Assembly (NCBI GenBank): GCA_017434455.1
Contig: JAFRFG010000027.1
Coordinates: 1-64,000 of the forward strand
Direction of reading: 5' to 3'
Origin: Thermoguttaceae bacterium
GTDB lineage: Bacteria > Planctomycetota > Planctomycetia > Pirellulales > Thermoguttaceae
Length of the DNA stretch: 64,000 nt
This document shows, piece after piece, positions 16,985 to 26,354 of this stretch. Position numbers and translations under genes: made by a program. The notes below the pieces were generated by a model. That model was not told the DNA's origin, made no database searches, and saw only the letters and a list, made by a program, of their open reading frames with translations. Numbering within the stretch: position 1 is the first letter of the stretch; the number at the start of each line of letters is the position of its first letter.

Positions 16985-18193
16985 TTACCGGGCTCGGAAC
17001 AAAGACCAGCTGCCGGAGAAAAGATAGGTCACCACGGCGATCCCGACCGCGTAAAGAGCCATCGTCGCACCGAACAGCTCCAGCGCTAAAAAGATCGCCG
17101 CCAGCCGGCAGCGGGTCACAACACAAAAAAGGGCGATCAGCCCCAGCGCGGCGCAGAACGGGCCGGGAAGCCCCAACGGCCCGGCCAAAAGCGCCCCGGC
17201 CGAGGCGCCGACGACCATCGCGGGGACGAGATCCCCTCCCTTGAATCCGGAACCGAGCGTGACGGCGGTCAGAACCGTCTTGCGCAGCGGGTCGGCCGCC
17301 AGAGCGCAGCCCCCCAGCGCGCCGAGGAGCATCTCGCCGCTTAAGCCGCAGCACTGCCGAGCCCCCGACAGCAGGGTCAGCGTCAGGATCATCGCCCCCC
17401 CGAGGAAAGCGCGAAGGTACCCGTTGCCGGTCAGATCTGCCAGTCCAAGGGGAATGAACCTCATCGTCAGGCAGTAGAAGATACCGACCAAGCCGCAGCC
17501 GGCCGCGAGGATCAAAATCAAAAAGAGGCGGCCGAAATCCAGCGCGGGGGGCGTCGAAACCGACAGCGCCGGGGGGACCAAACCGAACGGGACAAGTAAA
17601 AAGAAGGCCGCCAGTGCCGAGAGGAGCGAAAAAATCCCACCCCGGTAGTGAAAAACCTTCGGTCCGGTAATTTCCATAACGAAGAAGAAAGCCGTCAGCG
17701 GCGCGCCGAAGAGGGCCGAAAAGGCGCCGACCATCCCGCACAGGACCGACAGCTTCTTGAATTTTTTCCCCCAGCCCAGAAGGCGCGCCCCCTTAGCGCC
17801 GATACACGCCCCCAGTTCCAGCGCCGCCCCTTCGCGGCCGGCCGAACCGCCGCAAAGGTGGGTCAGACAGGAGGCCAAAAAGACCAGCGGCGCCTGAGGA
17901 AAACGGAGTTTCTCCCCCGAGCGAATCGAGGAGAAGATGGTATCGACTCCCGGTTCCCTTCGGTAGCGCGCCAGGCGGTACATCAAAAAAATCAGCGGTC
18001 CGGCGATCGGCAGGGTATAAAGAAGCCACGGATGGGCGATCCGAAGGGCGTTCATCTGGAAGATACTGACCCGAAACGCCATCCCCGCCAGTCCGGCGGC
18101 CAGGCCGACGGTCAGTGCCAAGAAGACCTTGCGCCTCTTGTCGCGGAAGCCGTCCAGCAGCTCCCGAAAGGCCTGTCTTACCGGGGGGGACAA
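16985..18193 (-). CDS. CLC-family channel/antiporter, fluoride-type signature
   Basis: A 402-residue membrane protein of the CLC superfamily with about ten helices. The selectivity segments read GGSAGREGAALELG (116-129) and GSGFKGGDLVPAM (314-326). The GSGIP motif of chloride-type CLCs is not evident. The GREG and GFKGG forms resemble the CLC-F clade (fluoride/proton antiporters); this is my inference from remembered family motifs. Translation probably starts at TTG 18193, with GAGG nine bases upstream, 11 bases after the rhamnosidase stop. No fluoride riboswitch can precede it because the upstream gene abuts. It converges with the GH43 gene, with only 5 bases between stops. Confidence 0.8.
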   Translation of the reverse strand: MSPPVRQAFRELLDGFRDKRRKVFLALTVGLAAGLAGMAFRVSIFQMNALRIAHPWLLYTLPIAGPLIFLMYRLARYRREPGVDTIFSSIRSGEKLRFPQAPLVFLASCLTHLCGGSAGREGAALELGACIGAKGARLLGWGKKFKKLSVLCGMVGAFSALFGAPLTAFFFVMEITGPKVFHYRGGIFSLLSALAAFFLLVPFGLVPPALSVSTPPALDFGRLFLILILAAGCGLVGIFYCLTMRFIPLGLADLTGNGYLRAFLGGAMILTLTLLSGARQCCGLSGEMLLGALGGCALAADPLRKTVLTAVTLGSGFKGGDLVPAMVVGASAGALLAGPLGLPGPFCAALGLIALFCVVTRCRLAAIFLALELFGATMALYAVGIAVVTYLFSGSWSLFRAR

Positions 18194-18204
18194 AATCGTG
18201 ATCC

Positions 18205-20511
18205 TCAGTTGCCGGCGGCGCGCTTAACTTCGATGACGTGGCTGCCGGAGCCGATCTCGGGAAGAACGATACAGCGGCCGAGGCGCTTCGGGTCTTGAAC
18301 AAGATCGGAATCGACCGTCAGCGTATCGGCCTGGCGGGCCGGAAGAAGGACTTCCGCCGTCACATTGGCGGGAATGGTCACTTCCAGCCGGCAGCGCTCC
18401 TGGCTTTGCTGAAGCACAACCTCCACCGGGCCGCGTATCGTCGGAACCCGGGCCGAGATGTTTTCCAGTGCCGCGATCCTCGGGGCGACGCGGATCTTTC
18501 CCGCGCCGGGTGTCAGCGGTTCCACCCCGACGAGTTTGCGCGGGATGATATTGGCCGGGGCGGCCCCCCAGGCGTGGTTCCAGTCTTGATTCGGCTTGTA
18601 GCGGTCGTCCCAGGCCTCCATCGAGATAGTGGAACCGGCCCTCATCATATTGAGCCAGCCGCGCAGCTGGTCGGCGGTTAAAAGCTCAAGACCGTAGCGG
18701 TCGGCGCCGCTGTCGTAAAGCGCGGCGTCGTAGATGGCGTCCAGAAGAAACTGCGCTCCGTAGACCGAGCAGCGCATGCCTCGGGTACGAAGGAACGCCA
18801 GAACAGAAGGGGTATGCTCTTCGGGAACCAGGCCGAACGCCAGGGCGAACATATTCGTGTGGAGCGAGGCGTGGTCCGTCGCCGCGCCGTCGCGGTAGAT
18901 TCCCCGAGCGGGGTCGAAGAATTTCTCTTGGTAGGCGCGGTAAACCTGCGCGGCGCGGTTCTCGAAAAAGGTGACATCGGCCTGCTTGCCGAGAATTTCT
19001 GCGAAACTCCTCATCGAGCGCAGCGCGAAATAGTGGTAGGCGTTCACCACCGCGTTAAGGTCCTCGAAGACGAAATCGTCGGTCTCGCCGGAGGAGGCGT
19101 TGTCATTTCCGGCCAGCCCCTTATGCGGCCAGTCGACGATGTCCTGAATTTTTTCCTTCCGATAGATCGACGCGAGCATCTGGTCGGTCTGTTTGCCGGT
19201 GCGGGTGCTGATCAGGCCGTCGCCGCCGGCCAGCTCGATGAGCGATTTTGCCTTGAGCTGGTCATAATGCGCGGCGATCAGGCGGTTGTCGCCGGTATAG
19301 AGGTAATCGTACCACGCCATCTGAACGGTCTGGAGAATCCACTCCGTCGGCCAGGTCGGGTGCTCGATTAAGTACTCGATGGTTCGGCGGGCCATGGTGT
19401 ACTCACGATCGACCGCGTAATGCGACAGCTGGTTGAGCAGCGCGTCCCCCTCGTACGGAATCCTCTCACGGTCGCCGTCGATGTAGACCCCCAGAAAACT
19501 GGTCGCCTTGATCGAGTACTTGCAGAAATCCCATACCCGATCCAGGGCGTCATTGTCGCTTTGGAACGACGAGGCGCTGTCGCTGAAGTGGTAGAAGGCG
19601 GCGAAGCGGACGAACTTCTCGATCACCGGCCGGGCATCCTCGGCGGCGCCGGCAAACTCGATTTCGGCGTAGCGCAGCGGCATCACCTCCCCAAGATAAG
19701 GGGGGACGAGGAACGCCGCCCCGGAGGAGTTTCTCTGGTCGCGCCTGGTCTGGATTTCGTAGGTCTTCCTTCCCGGTTCCAGCTGCAAGGTATACTCGGC
19801 GTAGCGGGTGGTTCCCGCCGGGTGACGGTCGACACGGCCGTCGGCGACGCGCTCCCCCAGACGAACCGTCATGGTTCCCCCCCGCGGGGCGCTGACCGTG
19901 ACCGCGACACGGGCGAACGCCGCCCGGCCGAAGTCGTAAAAAACGGTATTCTCGTCGATCGCGTGATCGGAAATCGGCTCTTGAACCTCAAAAACCGAAG
20001 GGTACGCGCTCACCGCGAAGGGACGAAGGTCCTTCGCCGTGCGGAAACGTTTTTCTTCCGACCAGTCGGACCATTGCCCCGCTTGATCACAGACGCGAAC
20101 CCGCCAGCGGTAGAGGGTGTCTTCCGCCAGGGCCGGTCCCGTATAGGGGACCGAGACGGAGGCGTCGCTTTGGGTTTGAGTACTGGTCCAAACCAGCGAA
20201 GAGCCCTGATACAGCTCGATTTCGTAGGCGCTTTGCCGGGTATTGGGCGCCAGATGGGGAACAACCCAAGAGAATGTGGGCAGAGCCGAAGCGACCCGGG
20301 CGAACTCGGTGGTTTCGTCGGCCTCTTCCAAGGAAACATCGCAGGGGAAACCTCCGCGGCGAACCGTTTCGGTATCCTCCAGCAGGTCTGTAAGGAGATG
20401 GGTCGGACACCGTATTTCCGGCGCCGTGTCGGCCGCCAGCCGACGCGGTGAAAGCGCGCCCAGGCAAAGGGCGCCAAGAACCAACAACGAAAGAAGATAC
20501 CGTCCGGACAT
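18205..20511 (-). CDS. Secreted alpha-L-rhamnosidase-like protein (GH78)
   Basis: The 768-residue protein has a signal peptide (MSGRYLLSLLVLGALCLGAL), an N-terminal fibronectin-like region (YRWRVRVCDQAGQWSDWSEE), a beta-sandwich and an (alpha/alpha)6 barrel. GH78 enzymes hydrolyse terminal alpha-L-rhamnose. The acid region usually reads DCPxRxExxxWxGDA; here it is DGDRERIPYEGDALLNQ, and the second region is EAWDDRYKPNQDWNHAWGA, as expected. It fits the RhaT/RhaA genes at 36-39 kb, which would take up and isomerise released rhamnose. It lies 17 bases after the purine nucleoside phosphorylase stop, same strand. Confidence 0.85.
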   Translation of the reverse strand: MSGRYLLSLLVLGALCLGALSPRRLAADTAPEIRCPTHLLTDLLEDTETVRRGGFPCDVSLEEADETTEFARVASALPTFSWVVPHLAPNTRQSAYEIELYQGSSLVWTSTQTQSDASVSVPYTGPALAEDTLYRWRVRVCDQAGQWSDWSEEKRFRTAKDLRPFAVSAYPSVFEVQEPISDHAIDENTVFYDFGRAAFARVAVTVSAPRGGTMTVRLGERVADGRVDRHPAGTTRYAEYTLQLEPGRKTYEIQTRRDQRNSSGAAFLVPPYLGEVMPLRYAEIEFAGAAEDARPVIEKFVRFAAFYHFSDSASSFQSDNDALDRVWDFCKYSIKATSFLGVYIDGDRERIPYEGDALLNQLSHYAVDREYTMARRTIEYLIEHPTWPTEWILQTVQMAWYDYLYTGDNRLIAAHYDQLKAKSLIELAGGDGLISTRTGKQTDQMLASIYRKEKIQDIVDWPHKGLAGNDNASSGETDDFVFEDLNAVVNAYHYFALRSMRSFAEILGKQADVTFFENRAAQVYRAYQEKFFDPARGIYRDGAATDHASLHTNMFALAFGLVPEEHTPSVLAFLRTRGMRCSVYGAQFLLDAIYDAALYDSGADRYGLELLTADQLRGWLNMMRAGSTISMEAWDDRYKPNQDWNHAWGAAPANIIPRKLVGVEPLTPGAGKIRVAPRIAALENISARVPTIRGPVEVVLQQSQERCRLEVTIPANVTAEVLLPARQADTLTVDSDLVQDPKRLGRCIVLPEIGSGSHVIEVKRAAGN

Positions 20512-20527
20512 AGGTGTACTCGCCTTC

Positions 20528-21358
20528 TTAATTCATTTGGCGCAGAACGCCGCAGATGATCTGGTTCATCTTCGGTTCGGCCTCCACGGCCGTGGCCACA
20601 ATGGCCCCGATATCGACCGGCGTCAGCGCGTCGGGGAGCCCCATATCGGTGATAATCGAAAAACCGAGGACCTTCAGTCCCGCGTGGACGGCGGCGATCA
20701 CCTCGGGGACCGTCGACATCCCCACCGTGTCCGCGCCGCAGAAGCGCAAAAAGCGGTACTCGGCCCGAGTCTCGAGGTTGGGGCCGGGCAGCGCCGCGTA
20801 GACGCCGCGGCACACACGGATACCCAGCTGCAGGGCGACCGATTCGGCCAAAAGGCGAAGCTGACGGCTGTACGGCTCGTACATATCGGGGTACCGGGGA
20901 CCGAGACGATCGTCGTTGGGGCCAATGAGCGGATTGGTCCCCAAGAGGTTGATGTGGTCCTCGATCAGCATGATGTCGCCGCGGGAAAACTGCGGGTTCA
21001 ATCCGCCGCAGGCGTTCGAGACGATGAGCGTCTTCGCACCGAGGAGCTTCATCACGTAGACCGGGAAGGCCACTTGGCGCGCCGTGTACCCCTCGTAACA
21101 GTGAAAACGCCCCTGGAGGGCGGCCACGGTCTTTCCTTCCAAGCGGCCTAAGATCAACAGCCCCGCGTGAGACTCGACCGTCGAGACGGGGAAGTTCGGA
21201 ATCTCGCTGTAAGGGATCGCGCGGTCGGTCTCGATCCGCTCGGCCAGGTGACCAAGACCGGTTCCGAGGATGATCGCCGCCTCGGGGGTCTTGTCCCAGC
21301 GGGCGCGGATGAAGTCGGCCGCCTCACGGATTTTTTCGTAGTAGCCGTCGCTTGGCAT
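20528..21358 (-). CDS. Purine nucleoside phosphorylase, PNP-I (trimeric) type
   Basis: This 276-residue protein has AIILGTGLGHLAE, the phosphate-binding QGRFHCYEGY, SNACGGLNPQFSRGDIMLI, GPNLETRAE and VGMSTVPEVIAAVHAGL, all PNP-I landmarks. It phosphorolyses purine nucleosides for base salvage. The base-contacting position that is Asn243 in human PNP (ITN) is Asp238 here (SIITDMG), a change that in the human enzyme shifts preference toward 6-aminopurines. It starts at ATG 21358, 9 bases after the aspS stop, so aspS, this gene, GH78 and CLC may form one transcript. Confidence 0.9.
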   Translation of the reverse strand: MPSDGYYEKIREAADFIRARWDKTPEAAIILGTGLGHLAERIETDRAIPYSEIPNFPVSTVESHAGLLILGRLEGKTVAALQGRFHCYEGYTARQVAFPVYVMKLLGAKTLIVSNACGGLNPQFSRGDIMLIEDHINLLGTNPLIGPNDDRLGPRYPDMYEPYSRQLRLLAESVALQLGIRVCRGVYAALPGPNLETRAEYRFLRFCGADTVGMSTVPEVIAAVHAGLKVLGFSIITDMGLPDALTPVDIGAIVATAVEAEPKMNQIICGVLRQMN

Positions 21359-21367
21359 AAAACGCCT

Positions 21368-23152
21368 CTAGTCTTCTTTGGGGGGGAGAACGGTCTTGAT
21401 CGCCAATTCCTCCAGCTGCCGGGGATCGACCTGGCCCGGCGCGCCGGTCATCAGGTCGGCCGCCTTGGCGGTCTTCGGGAAGGCGATGCAGTCGCGGATA
21501 TTGTCGGCGCCGGCGAAGAGCATGACGAGCCGGTCCAGGCCGAACGCCAGGCCCCCGTGCGGCGGGGCACCGAACGCCAGCGCGTCGAGGAGGAAACCGA
21601 ACTGCTCCCGGGCCTGTTCGCGGGTCATCCCCAGGAGAGAGAATATCCGGTTTTGGGTGGCGCTGTCGTGGATACGGATCGTCCCGCCGCCGACCTCGAA
21701 GCCGTTGAGAACCAGGTCGTACGCCTGGGCGCGGACCCGGCCGGGATCGGATTCGAGGAACTGGAGATCTTCGGTCTTGGGGCAGGTGAACGGATGGTGC
21801 ATCGCCACCCAGCGGTTCTCTTCCTCGCTGAACTCGAACATCGGGAAGTTCACGACCCAGCAGAAGTTCATTTCCTTCGGATCGATGAGTTTCAGCTGGG
21901 CGGCCAGCTTGCGGCGAAGACCGTTGAGGACCCGGCAGGTCAGGAGAAAATCGCCGCAGGAGAACAGAAGCAGGTCGTTCGGACCGGCCTGCAGACGCTG
22001 CGCGATTTTCTGAAGCTGCTCGGCGGTGAAGTTCTTGGCGCTGGAACCGGTGAGATTCCCCTCGGCGTCGGCCTTGAACCAGACGATCCCCTTGGCGCCG
22101 AACTGCTCGGCGGTCCAGGCGGTCAGCGAGTCGATATCTTTGCGGCTGAACCGATCGGCGGCGTTCTTGACATTGATCCCGCGCACCCGGCCGCCCGCCG
22201 TATCGGCCACGGCGCGGAAGACGCGGAAATCGACCTCTTTGGCGATGTCGGTGACGTCTTTTAACTCCATCCCGAAGCGAAGATCGGGGGCGTCATGGCC
22301 GAAGCGCTCCATCGCCTCATCCCAAGACATGCGCGGAATCGGGAGCGGAAGATCACGGCCGAGGACATCTTTCATCAGGCGCTGAACCAGGCCGGACATG
22401 ATCTCGAGAATATCTTCCATCTCGATGAACGACATCTCGATATCGAGCTGGGTGAATTCCGGCTGACGATCGGCGCGAAGGTCCTCGTCCCGGAAACAGC
22501 GGGCGATCTGCATGTAACGGTCGTACCCGGCGATCATCAAAAGCTGCTTGTACAGCTGAGGCGACTGGGGAAGGGCGTAAAACGATCCCTGCGCGATTCG
22601 GCTGGGGACCAGGTAGTCGCGGGCCCCTTCGGGGGTACTCTTTCCGAGAATGGGGGTTTCGACCTCGAGGAAATCGAGTTCGTCGAAGTAATCGCGCATC
22701 ACCTTCGTCATCTTGTGACGCAGGCGCAGAACCCGCTGCATCTCCGGACGGCGCAGGTCGAGGAAACGGTTCTTCAGGCGGATCTCGTCGGAGGGAAGCT
22801 CCGGGGCGCTCGGGAGGAAGGGGAGGACCTCGGAACGGTTGAGGATTTCGAGTGATTCGGCCTTCACCTCAATCTCGCCGGTCGGCATTTTGGGATTGAT
22901 CAGTCCCTCGGGGCGGGCCAGGACCGTTCCGGTGATGCGGATCACATCTTCGTTGCGGAGGGTTTTGACTCGAGCGAAAAGATCCGCGGAACCGTCGCTG
23001 TAGAAGACCGTCTGCGTGATCCCGTAACGGTCACGAAGATTGACGAAAAAAACTCCGCTGTGGTCGCGGGCCGAGTCGACCCAGCCGCAAAGAGTGACGG
23101 TCTTACCGGCATCCGTCCCGCGCAAAGCGCCGCAAGTGGTTGTCCGTAGCAC
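21368..23152 (-). CDS. aspS: Aspartyl-tRNA synthetase
   Basis: The 594-residue class II synthetase has an N-terminal OB-fold (to about residue 110), motif 2 in CFRDEDLRADRQPEFTQLD, the bacterial insertion (GAD) domain in the middle, and motif 3 in GGLAFGLDRLVMLFAG. It charges tRNA-Asp. I chose GTG 23152, which yields the N-terminus MLRTTTCG typical of bacterial AspRS and has AAGG nine bases upstream; TTG 23158 sits too close to that site. Whether it also charges tRNA-Asn depends on whether gatCAB is present elsewhere. Confidence 0.95.
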   Translation of the reverse strand: MLRTTTCGALRGTDAGKTVTLCGWVDSARDHSGVFFVNLRDRYGITQTVFYSDGSADLFARVKTLRNEDVIRITGTVLARPEGLINPKMPTGEIEVKAESLEILNRSEVLPFLPSAPELPSDEIRLKNRFLDLRRPEMQRVLRLRHKMTKVMRDYFDELDFLEVETPILGKSTPEGARDYLVPSRIAQGSFYALPQSPQLYKQLLMIAGYDRYMQIARCFRDEDLRADRQPEFTQLDIEMSFIEMEDILEIMSGLVQRLMKDVLGRDLPLPIPRMSWDEAMERFGHDAPDLRFGMELKDVTDIAKEVDFRVFRAVADTAGGRVRGINVKNAADRFSRKDIDSLTAWTAEQFGAKGIVWFKADAEGNLTGSSAKNFTAEQLQKIAQRLQAGPNDLLLFSCGDFLLTCRVLNGLRRKLAAQLKLIDPKEMNFCWVVNFPMFEFSEEENRWVAMHHPFTCPKTEDLQFLESDPGRVRAQAYDLVLNGFEVGGGTIRIHDSATQNRIFSLLGMTREQAREQFGFLLDALAFGAPPHGGLAFGLDRLVMLFAGADNIRDCIAFPKTAKAADLMTGAPGQVDPRQLEELAIKTVLPPKED

Positions 23153-23189
23153 GATCAATATCCTTCCGAATACCTAAAACAAACTGTTC

Positions 23190-23411
23190 TCGGCGCCGGT
23201 CTTTTCGGCGCCGAAGCTCCTTCTTTTGGCCCGTTTGCAAGGCGCGGGCCGAAAGAAACCCGACATTATTTTAAGAACGGGGGTGTTTTCTGGAAGGGGG
23301 ATTTTTCGCCTTTCTTCTTGGCGGGAGGGGCCGCATTGATCTTCAAAGAGGGGAATTTGACGACTTCTTGAGGAAAAACACTTTTCAAGTTGAATTTCCG
23401 CGCTATATAAT
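23190..23411 (+). promoter_or_regulatory. Gap with two GC hairpins and a -10 sequence
   Basis: The 319-base gap before the acidic-protein gene holds an 8-bp perfect hairpin (CGGCGCCG at 23191-23198 and 23206-23213), a second stem GGCCCG/CGGGCC near 23229-23250, and TATAAT at 23406-23411 without a convincing -35. I see no gene in it. Confidence 0.4.
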
Positions 23412-23471
23412 TAACATAGGAGGTTTTGGGGGAGTACTTAAAAACGCCTCAGCTAACTTACGAGGAAAGCA

Positions 23472-23723
23472 ATGAGCAGTGACGATAATTTGGATGGCCT
23501 CGACCTGAATTTTGGGGGGTTCGACGATGAGGACGATTTCGACGAAGAGTTCGATGAAGACTTCGAACAGATCCCGATGTCGGATTATCCCGACGAGGAT
23601 AACGGGGACGTTGACGAGGGGGATGGGATGGAAGAGATCGACGGCGGTCTGGATCCCCTGACCGACGAGTTCGACAACCTGGACTCGGACGAAAACAGTT
23701 ACGACGAGGATGATGACGACTAG
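23472..23723 (+). CDS. Extremely acidic small protein
   Basis: The 83-residue product contains 28 Asp and 12 Glu and not one Lys, Arg, His or Cys, so about half of its residues are acidic and the charge near neutral pH is about -40. FDDEDDFDEEFDEDFEQ and the C-terminal YDEDDDD are examples. It has no signal peptide or membrane helix and should be cytoplasmic and largely disordered. I do not recognise the family. The gene is convincing as a real one: GAGGAAAG sits a few bases before ATG 23472, a TATAAT lies 60 bases upstream, and a textbook terminator follows 28 bases after the stop. Possible roles are DNA mimicry or charge-based partner binding; neither is shown. Confidence 0.75.
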   Translation: MSSDDNLDGLDLNFGGFDDEDDFDEEFDEDFEQIPMSDYPDEDNGDVDEGDGMEEIDGGLDPLTDEFDNLDSDENSYDEDDDD

Positions 23724-23751
23724 TCTTTGAAAGGGATCTCCCGCGCTAAAG

Positions 23752-23795
23752 AAGCCCAAGGGACTTATGATGATGTCTCCCTTGGGCTTTTTTTA
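23752..23795 (+). terminator. Intrinsic terminator of the acidic-protein gene
   Basis: A 12-bp perfect stem, AAGCCCAAGGGA (23752-23763) with TCCCTTGGGCTT (23778-23789), loop of 14, then a run of T. Confidence 0.92.
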
Positions 23796-24014
23796 TTTTA
23801 TCTTCTCCATTTTTCCACGAGCTTATTACTTGCTTTTCCAGGTGATTTTTTTCTTGTTACGCTATAAACGGTATGGATGGAATAACCTTGCCGGAAAAAT
23901 TTTCATTCCCGCATGGCGGCGCGGCTGCCCGATTTGTTTTCTGGTGAGTTCGGGAGAACCGAACTTGTCTTTAAGATGGTTCGTGAACGTTAAGCGCCGG
24001 CAGAAGGGGAATGT

Positions 24015-24728
24015 ATGCGTTCCGATTTTTCGGATAAGGACGATTTTTATCAAAGGCATCTTCGGCCGTTCCCGCAGGAACGACCGGCCGCGTTTGCTTC
24101 CTGGCCCCCGGAGGTCGCCCGGCTGATCTCGATGATTCTCCGCCGCGGGACCCGCCAGATCGACTGCCAGGCGGCGGGACTCTATCTGCTCGACGAACGA
24201 ACTTCTTTCTTAAAGCTCTGCGGAAGCTGGGGACCCCTGGAAAGATCTGCCGAACACCCCATCCGTCCCCTTTCCTCGGCGACCGCCGACCTGGAGGCAT
24301 TGCTGGGGAACGCGGTGGTTCTTAACGAACCGTTCCTCCGCGAGAAGTGGAACGCCCCCGAGCAGTACGAGACCTCCCTCTGTATTCCGGTGGCCGATGA
24401 TCAAACCCTGCTGGGGACCATCTGGTTCTTCTCGGATAAAAAAAGGGACTTCACCAGCGCGGAACTGGAGAAGCTTGAACTGATCGCGGCGAAGGTCGCT
24501 TTGGAGATCAAGCGCGCGTCACTAATCAAAAACCACGCCGATATCGAATCGTATCAAGAAGAGACAGCCGAGAATCCGGCCCCTTTCCAGCGGAAGAGTC
24601 CGGCCGGCGGCCAGGCCGAGTTGGATACCCTCCAGGAATCGGAAGAGCTGCTCGATCTGCTTCGAAAACGGGTCGAGAAGAGCGGTACATGCAAAACGAT
24701 GATGCTCTTTGTCGCGAAAGATCGCTAA
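24015..24728 (+). CDS. GAF-domain protein
   Basis: The 237-residue cytoplasmic protein has one GAF domain (about residues 35-175): CQAAGLYLLDERTSFLKLCG, YETSLCIPVADDQTLLGTIW and FTSAELEKLELIAAKVALEI are characteristic. GAF domains bind small ligands such as cyclic nucleotides or sense redox state. There is no histidine kinase, GGDEF or other output domain; the C-terminal 60 residues are charged, possibly coiled coil, and end in KTMMLFVAKDR. It stands alone between the acidic-protein terminator and convergent esterase genes, so its partner is unknown. Start ATG 24015 has GAAGGGGA upstream. Confidence 0.8.
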   Translation: MRSDFSDKDDFYQRHLRPFPQERPAAFASWPPEVARLISMILRRGTRQIDCQAAGLYLLDERTSFLKLCGSWGPLERSAEHPIRPLSSATADLEALLGNAVVLNEPFLREKWNAPEQYETSLCIPVADDQTLLGTIWFFSDKKRDFTSAELEKLELIAAKVALEIKRASLIKNHADIESYQEETAENPAPFQRKSPAGGQAELDTLQESEELLDLLRKRVEKSGTCKTMMLFVAKDR

Positions 24729-24763
24729 AAGAGCACCATCGTCTCTTTTAAAGCGCCCAGCGC

Positions 24764-26203
24764 TTACTTATCCGTTCTAAACGGCGTGGCGGGGAGTCCC
24801 TCGGCGCTGTAGAGGTTCGCGCCGGTGGGGTTCATCTGCCAGGCGTAGCGCACCGCCGCCGGAGCGTCGACACCCTCGGCGGTGACTTCCACGGTGTCCG
24901 GCCCGGTGATAACCGCGCTGCCCCAGACCCAGGCGCCGTCGGCGTTTTGAACAGCGAAGCGCTCCAGCTTCCCGTTCCAGTCGATCGCCATCGGGGTACG
25001 ATCACACTTCTTGCCGATTACCAGCCCGGCGCCGACGTGATCGAACTTCAGGATCGCCTTGTTCCCCTCAACCGTCATCTCGCGCAGGGTCGGGCTTTGC
25101 GGCTCGATGTCGCGGCCGAATTCACCGGCCAGGGCCCACAGCGCCAGACGATTGCCGACATCGAACTTATCGCGCGGGTGGATATCCGCCTCTTCACCGA
25201 CGTCGATGATGACCGCCTGACCGGTCTTGGGAACTTCGAGGCATTTGGTCTGGCCATCGCGCAGTCCCGGCCAATCCCCGGTTTCGGCCGGATTATCCGA
25301 CGAGGGGGTGAAGTTGGCGAGCTGGACCCAGTAGAAGGGGAAGTCCCCCTGATTCCAGACCTTGCGCCAGGTCTCGATCATCGCCTTTTGCTTAAAGAAG
25401 TAGAACTCACGCTCACCGGCGTTGCTCTCCCCCTGATACCAGATAGCGCCGCGGATGGTGTACTTGGTCCAGGGAGCCATCATCGCGTTGTACATCTCGG
25501 CGCAGCGGCCGTTGTTGGCCCGCAGCTGTTCCAGCGCGGGGGCCAGTTCGGGGGTATCCCAACCCTCCGGCGGGAGCCAGCTGTTGATATTCGAGCCGCC
25601 CCAGTTCGAATCGATCAGACCGATCGGGGTACCGAGCTCTTTGGACAGACGAACCGCGAAGTGGAACCCGCAGGCGGTGCAGCCGGCCTGCGCCCCGCCT
25701 TTGCACTCGGTCCATCCGCTGGTGGCAAGGGTCTCTTGGGGCTGGTCGTTGACGACATGCTGGGCGCGATTGAATCGGACGAAGGAGTAATCGCCATTGA
25801 TCTCCTCATCGGTGCAGGCCAGACGGGGCTGTCCCCACGAATTGAGCGGCATCTCCATATTCGACTGACCGCCGCAGACCCAAACGTCGCCGACCACCAC
25901 GTTTTCGAAGGTCAGCGTGTTCTTTCCCGCGATCGTCAGGCAGGCCGGCTCAAACGAAGCGGCCATCGCCGGGAGCTGAACCAGCCAGGCGCCATCTTCG
26001 CCGGCGGCGGTTTCGACCGAGGCGTCTTTGTAGGAAACCGTGACCTTTTCGCCGGCGTCGGCCCATCCCCAAATATTGACCTCTCGGTCACGCTGGAGGA
26101 CAGCGTTGTTTGTGAAGGTGTCGGCGACCCGGACATCGGCGTAAAGCGCCGAGGCGGCCAGTGCCGCGCAGCAGGTCAAAGCCAGTAATAACGTACGTTT
26201 CAT
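24764..26203 (-). CDS. Secreted sialate O-acetylesterase-like protein (copy 1)
   Basis: A 479-residue protein starting at ATG 26203 with a Sec signal (MKRTLLLALTCCAALAASAL, cleavage near YA-D). The SGNH-type hydrolase has the nucleophile region VWVCGGQSNMEMPLNSWGQ and the Asp/His pair in EADIHPRDKFDVGNRLALWAL. Such enzymes remove O-acetyl groups from sialic acids or other glycans and are common in mucin and plant-glycan degraders. It is a tandem paralogue of the next gene on the same strand; the two share the same length and nearly identical C-terminal segments (for example NLYSAEGLPATPFRTDK). GGGAG lies 8 bases before the start. Confidence 0.9.
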   Translation of the reverse strand: MKRTLLLALTCCAALAASALYADVRVADTFTNNAVLQRDREVNIWGWADAGEKVTVSYKDASVETAAGEDGAWLVQLPAMAASFEPACLTIAGKNTLTFENVVVGDVWVCGGQSNMEMPLNSWGQPRLACTDEEINGDYSFVRFNRAQHVVNDQPQETLATSGWTECKGGAQAGCTACGFHFAVRLSKELGTPIGLIDSNWGGSNINSWLPPEGWDTPELAPALEQLRANNGRCAEMYNAMMAPWTKYTIRGAIWYQGESNAGEREFYFFKQKAMIETWRKVWNQGDFPFYWVQLANFTPSSDNPAETGDWPGLRDGQTKCLEVPKTGQAVIIDVGEEADIHPRDKFDVGNRLALWALAGEFGRDIEPQSPTLREMTVEGNKAILKFDHVGAGLVIGKKCDRTPMAIDWNGKLERFAVQNADGAWVWGSAVITGPDTVEVTAEGVDAPAAVRYAWQMNPTGANLYSAEGLPATPFRTDK

Positions 26204-26354
26204 AGAGGAAACTCCCATCTGTAGGTGTTGACGAAAAACCGCTTTTTTCAGCGGCGGGCGCGCTTGTTCATCCGGCGCGCCGATTTCTTACGATCGATAC
26301 CATTATAGTGGGGGGGAGGTGGAAATACAAGTTTTGGTCCTTCCCCCCGGCGCG

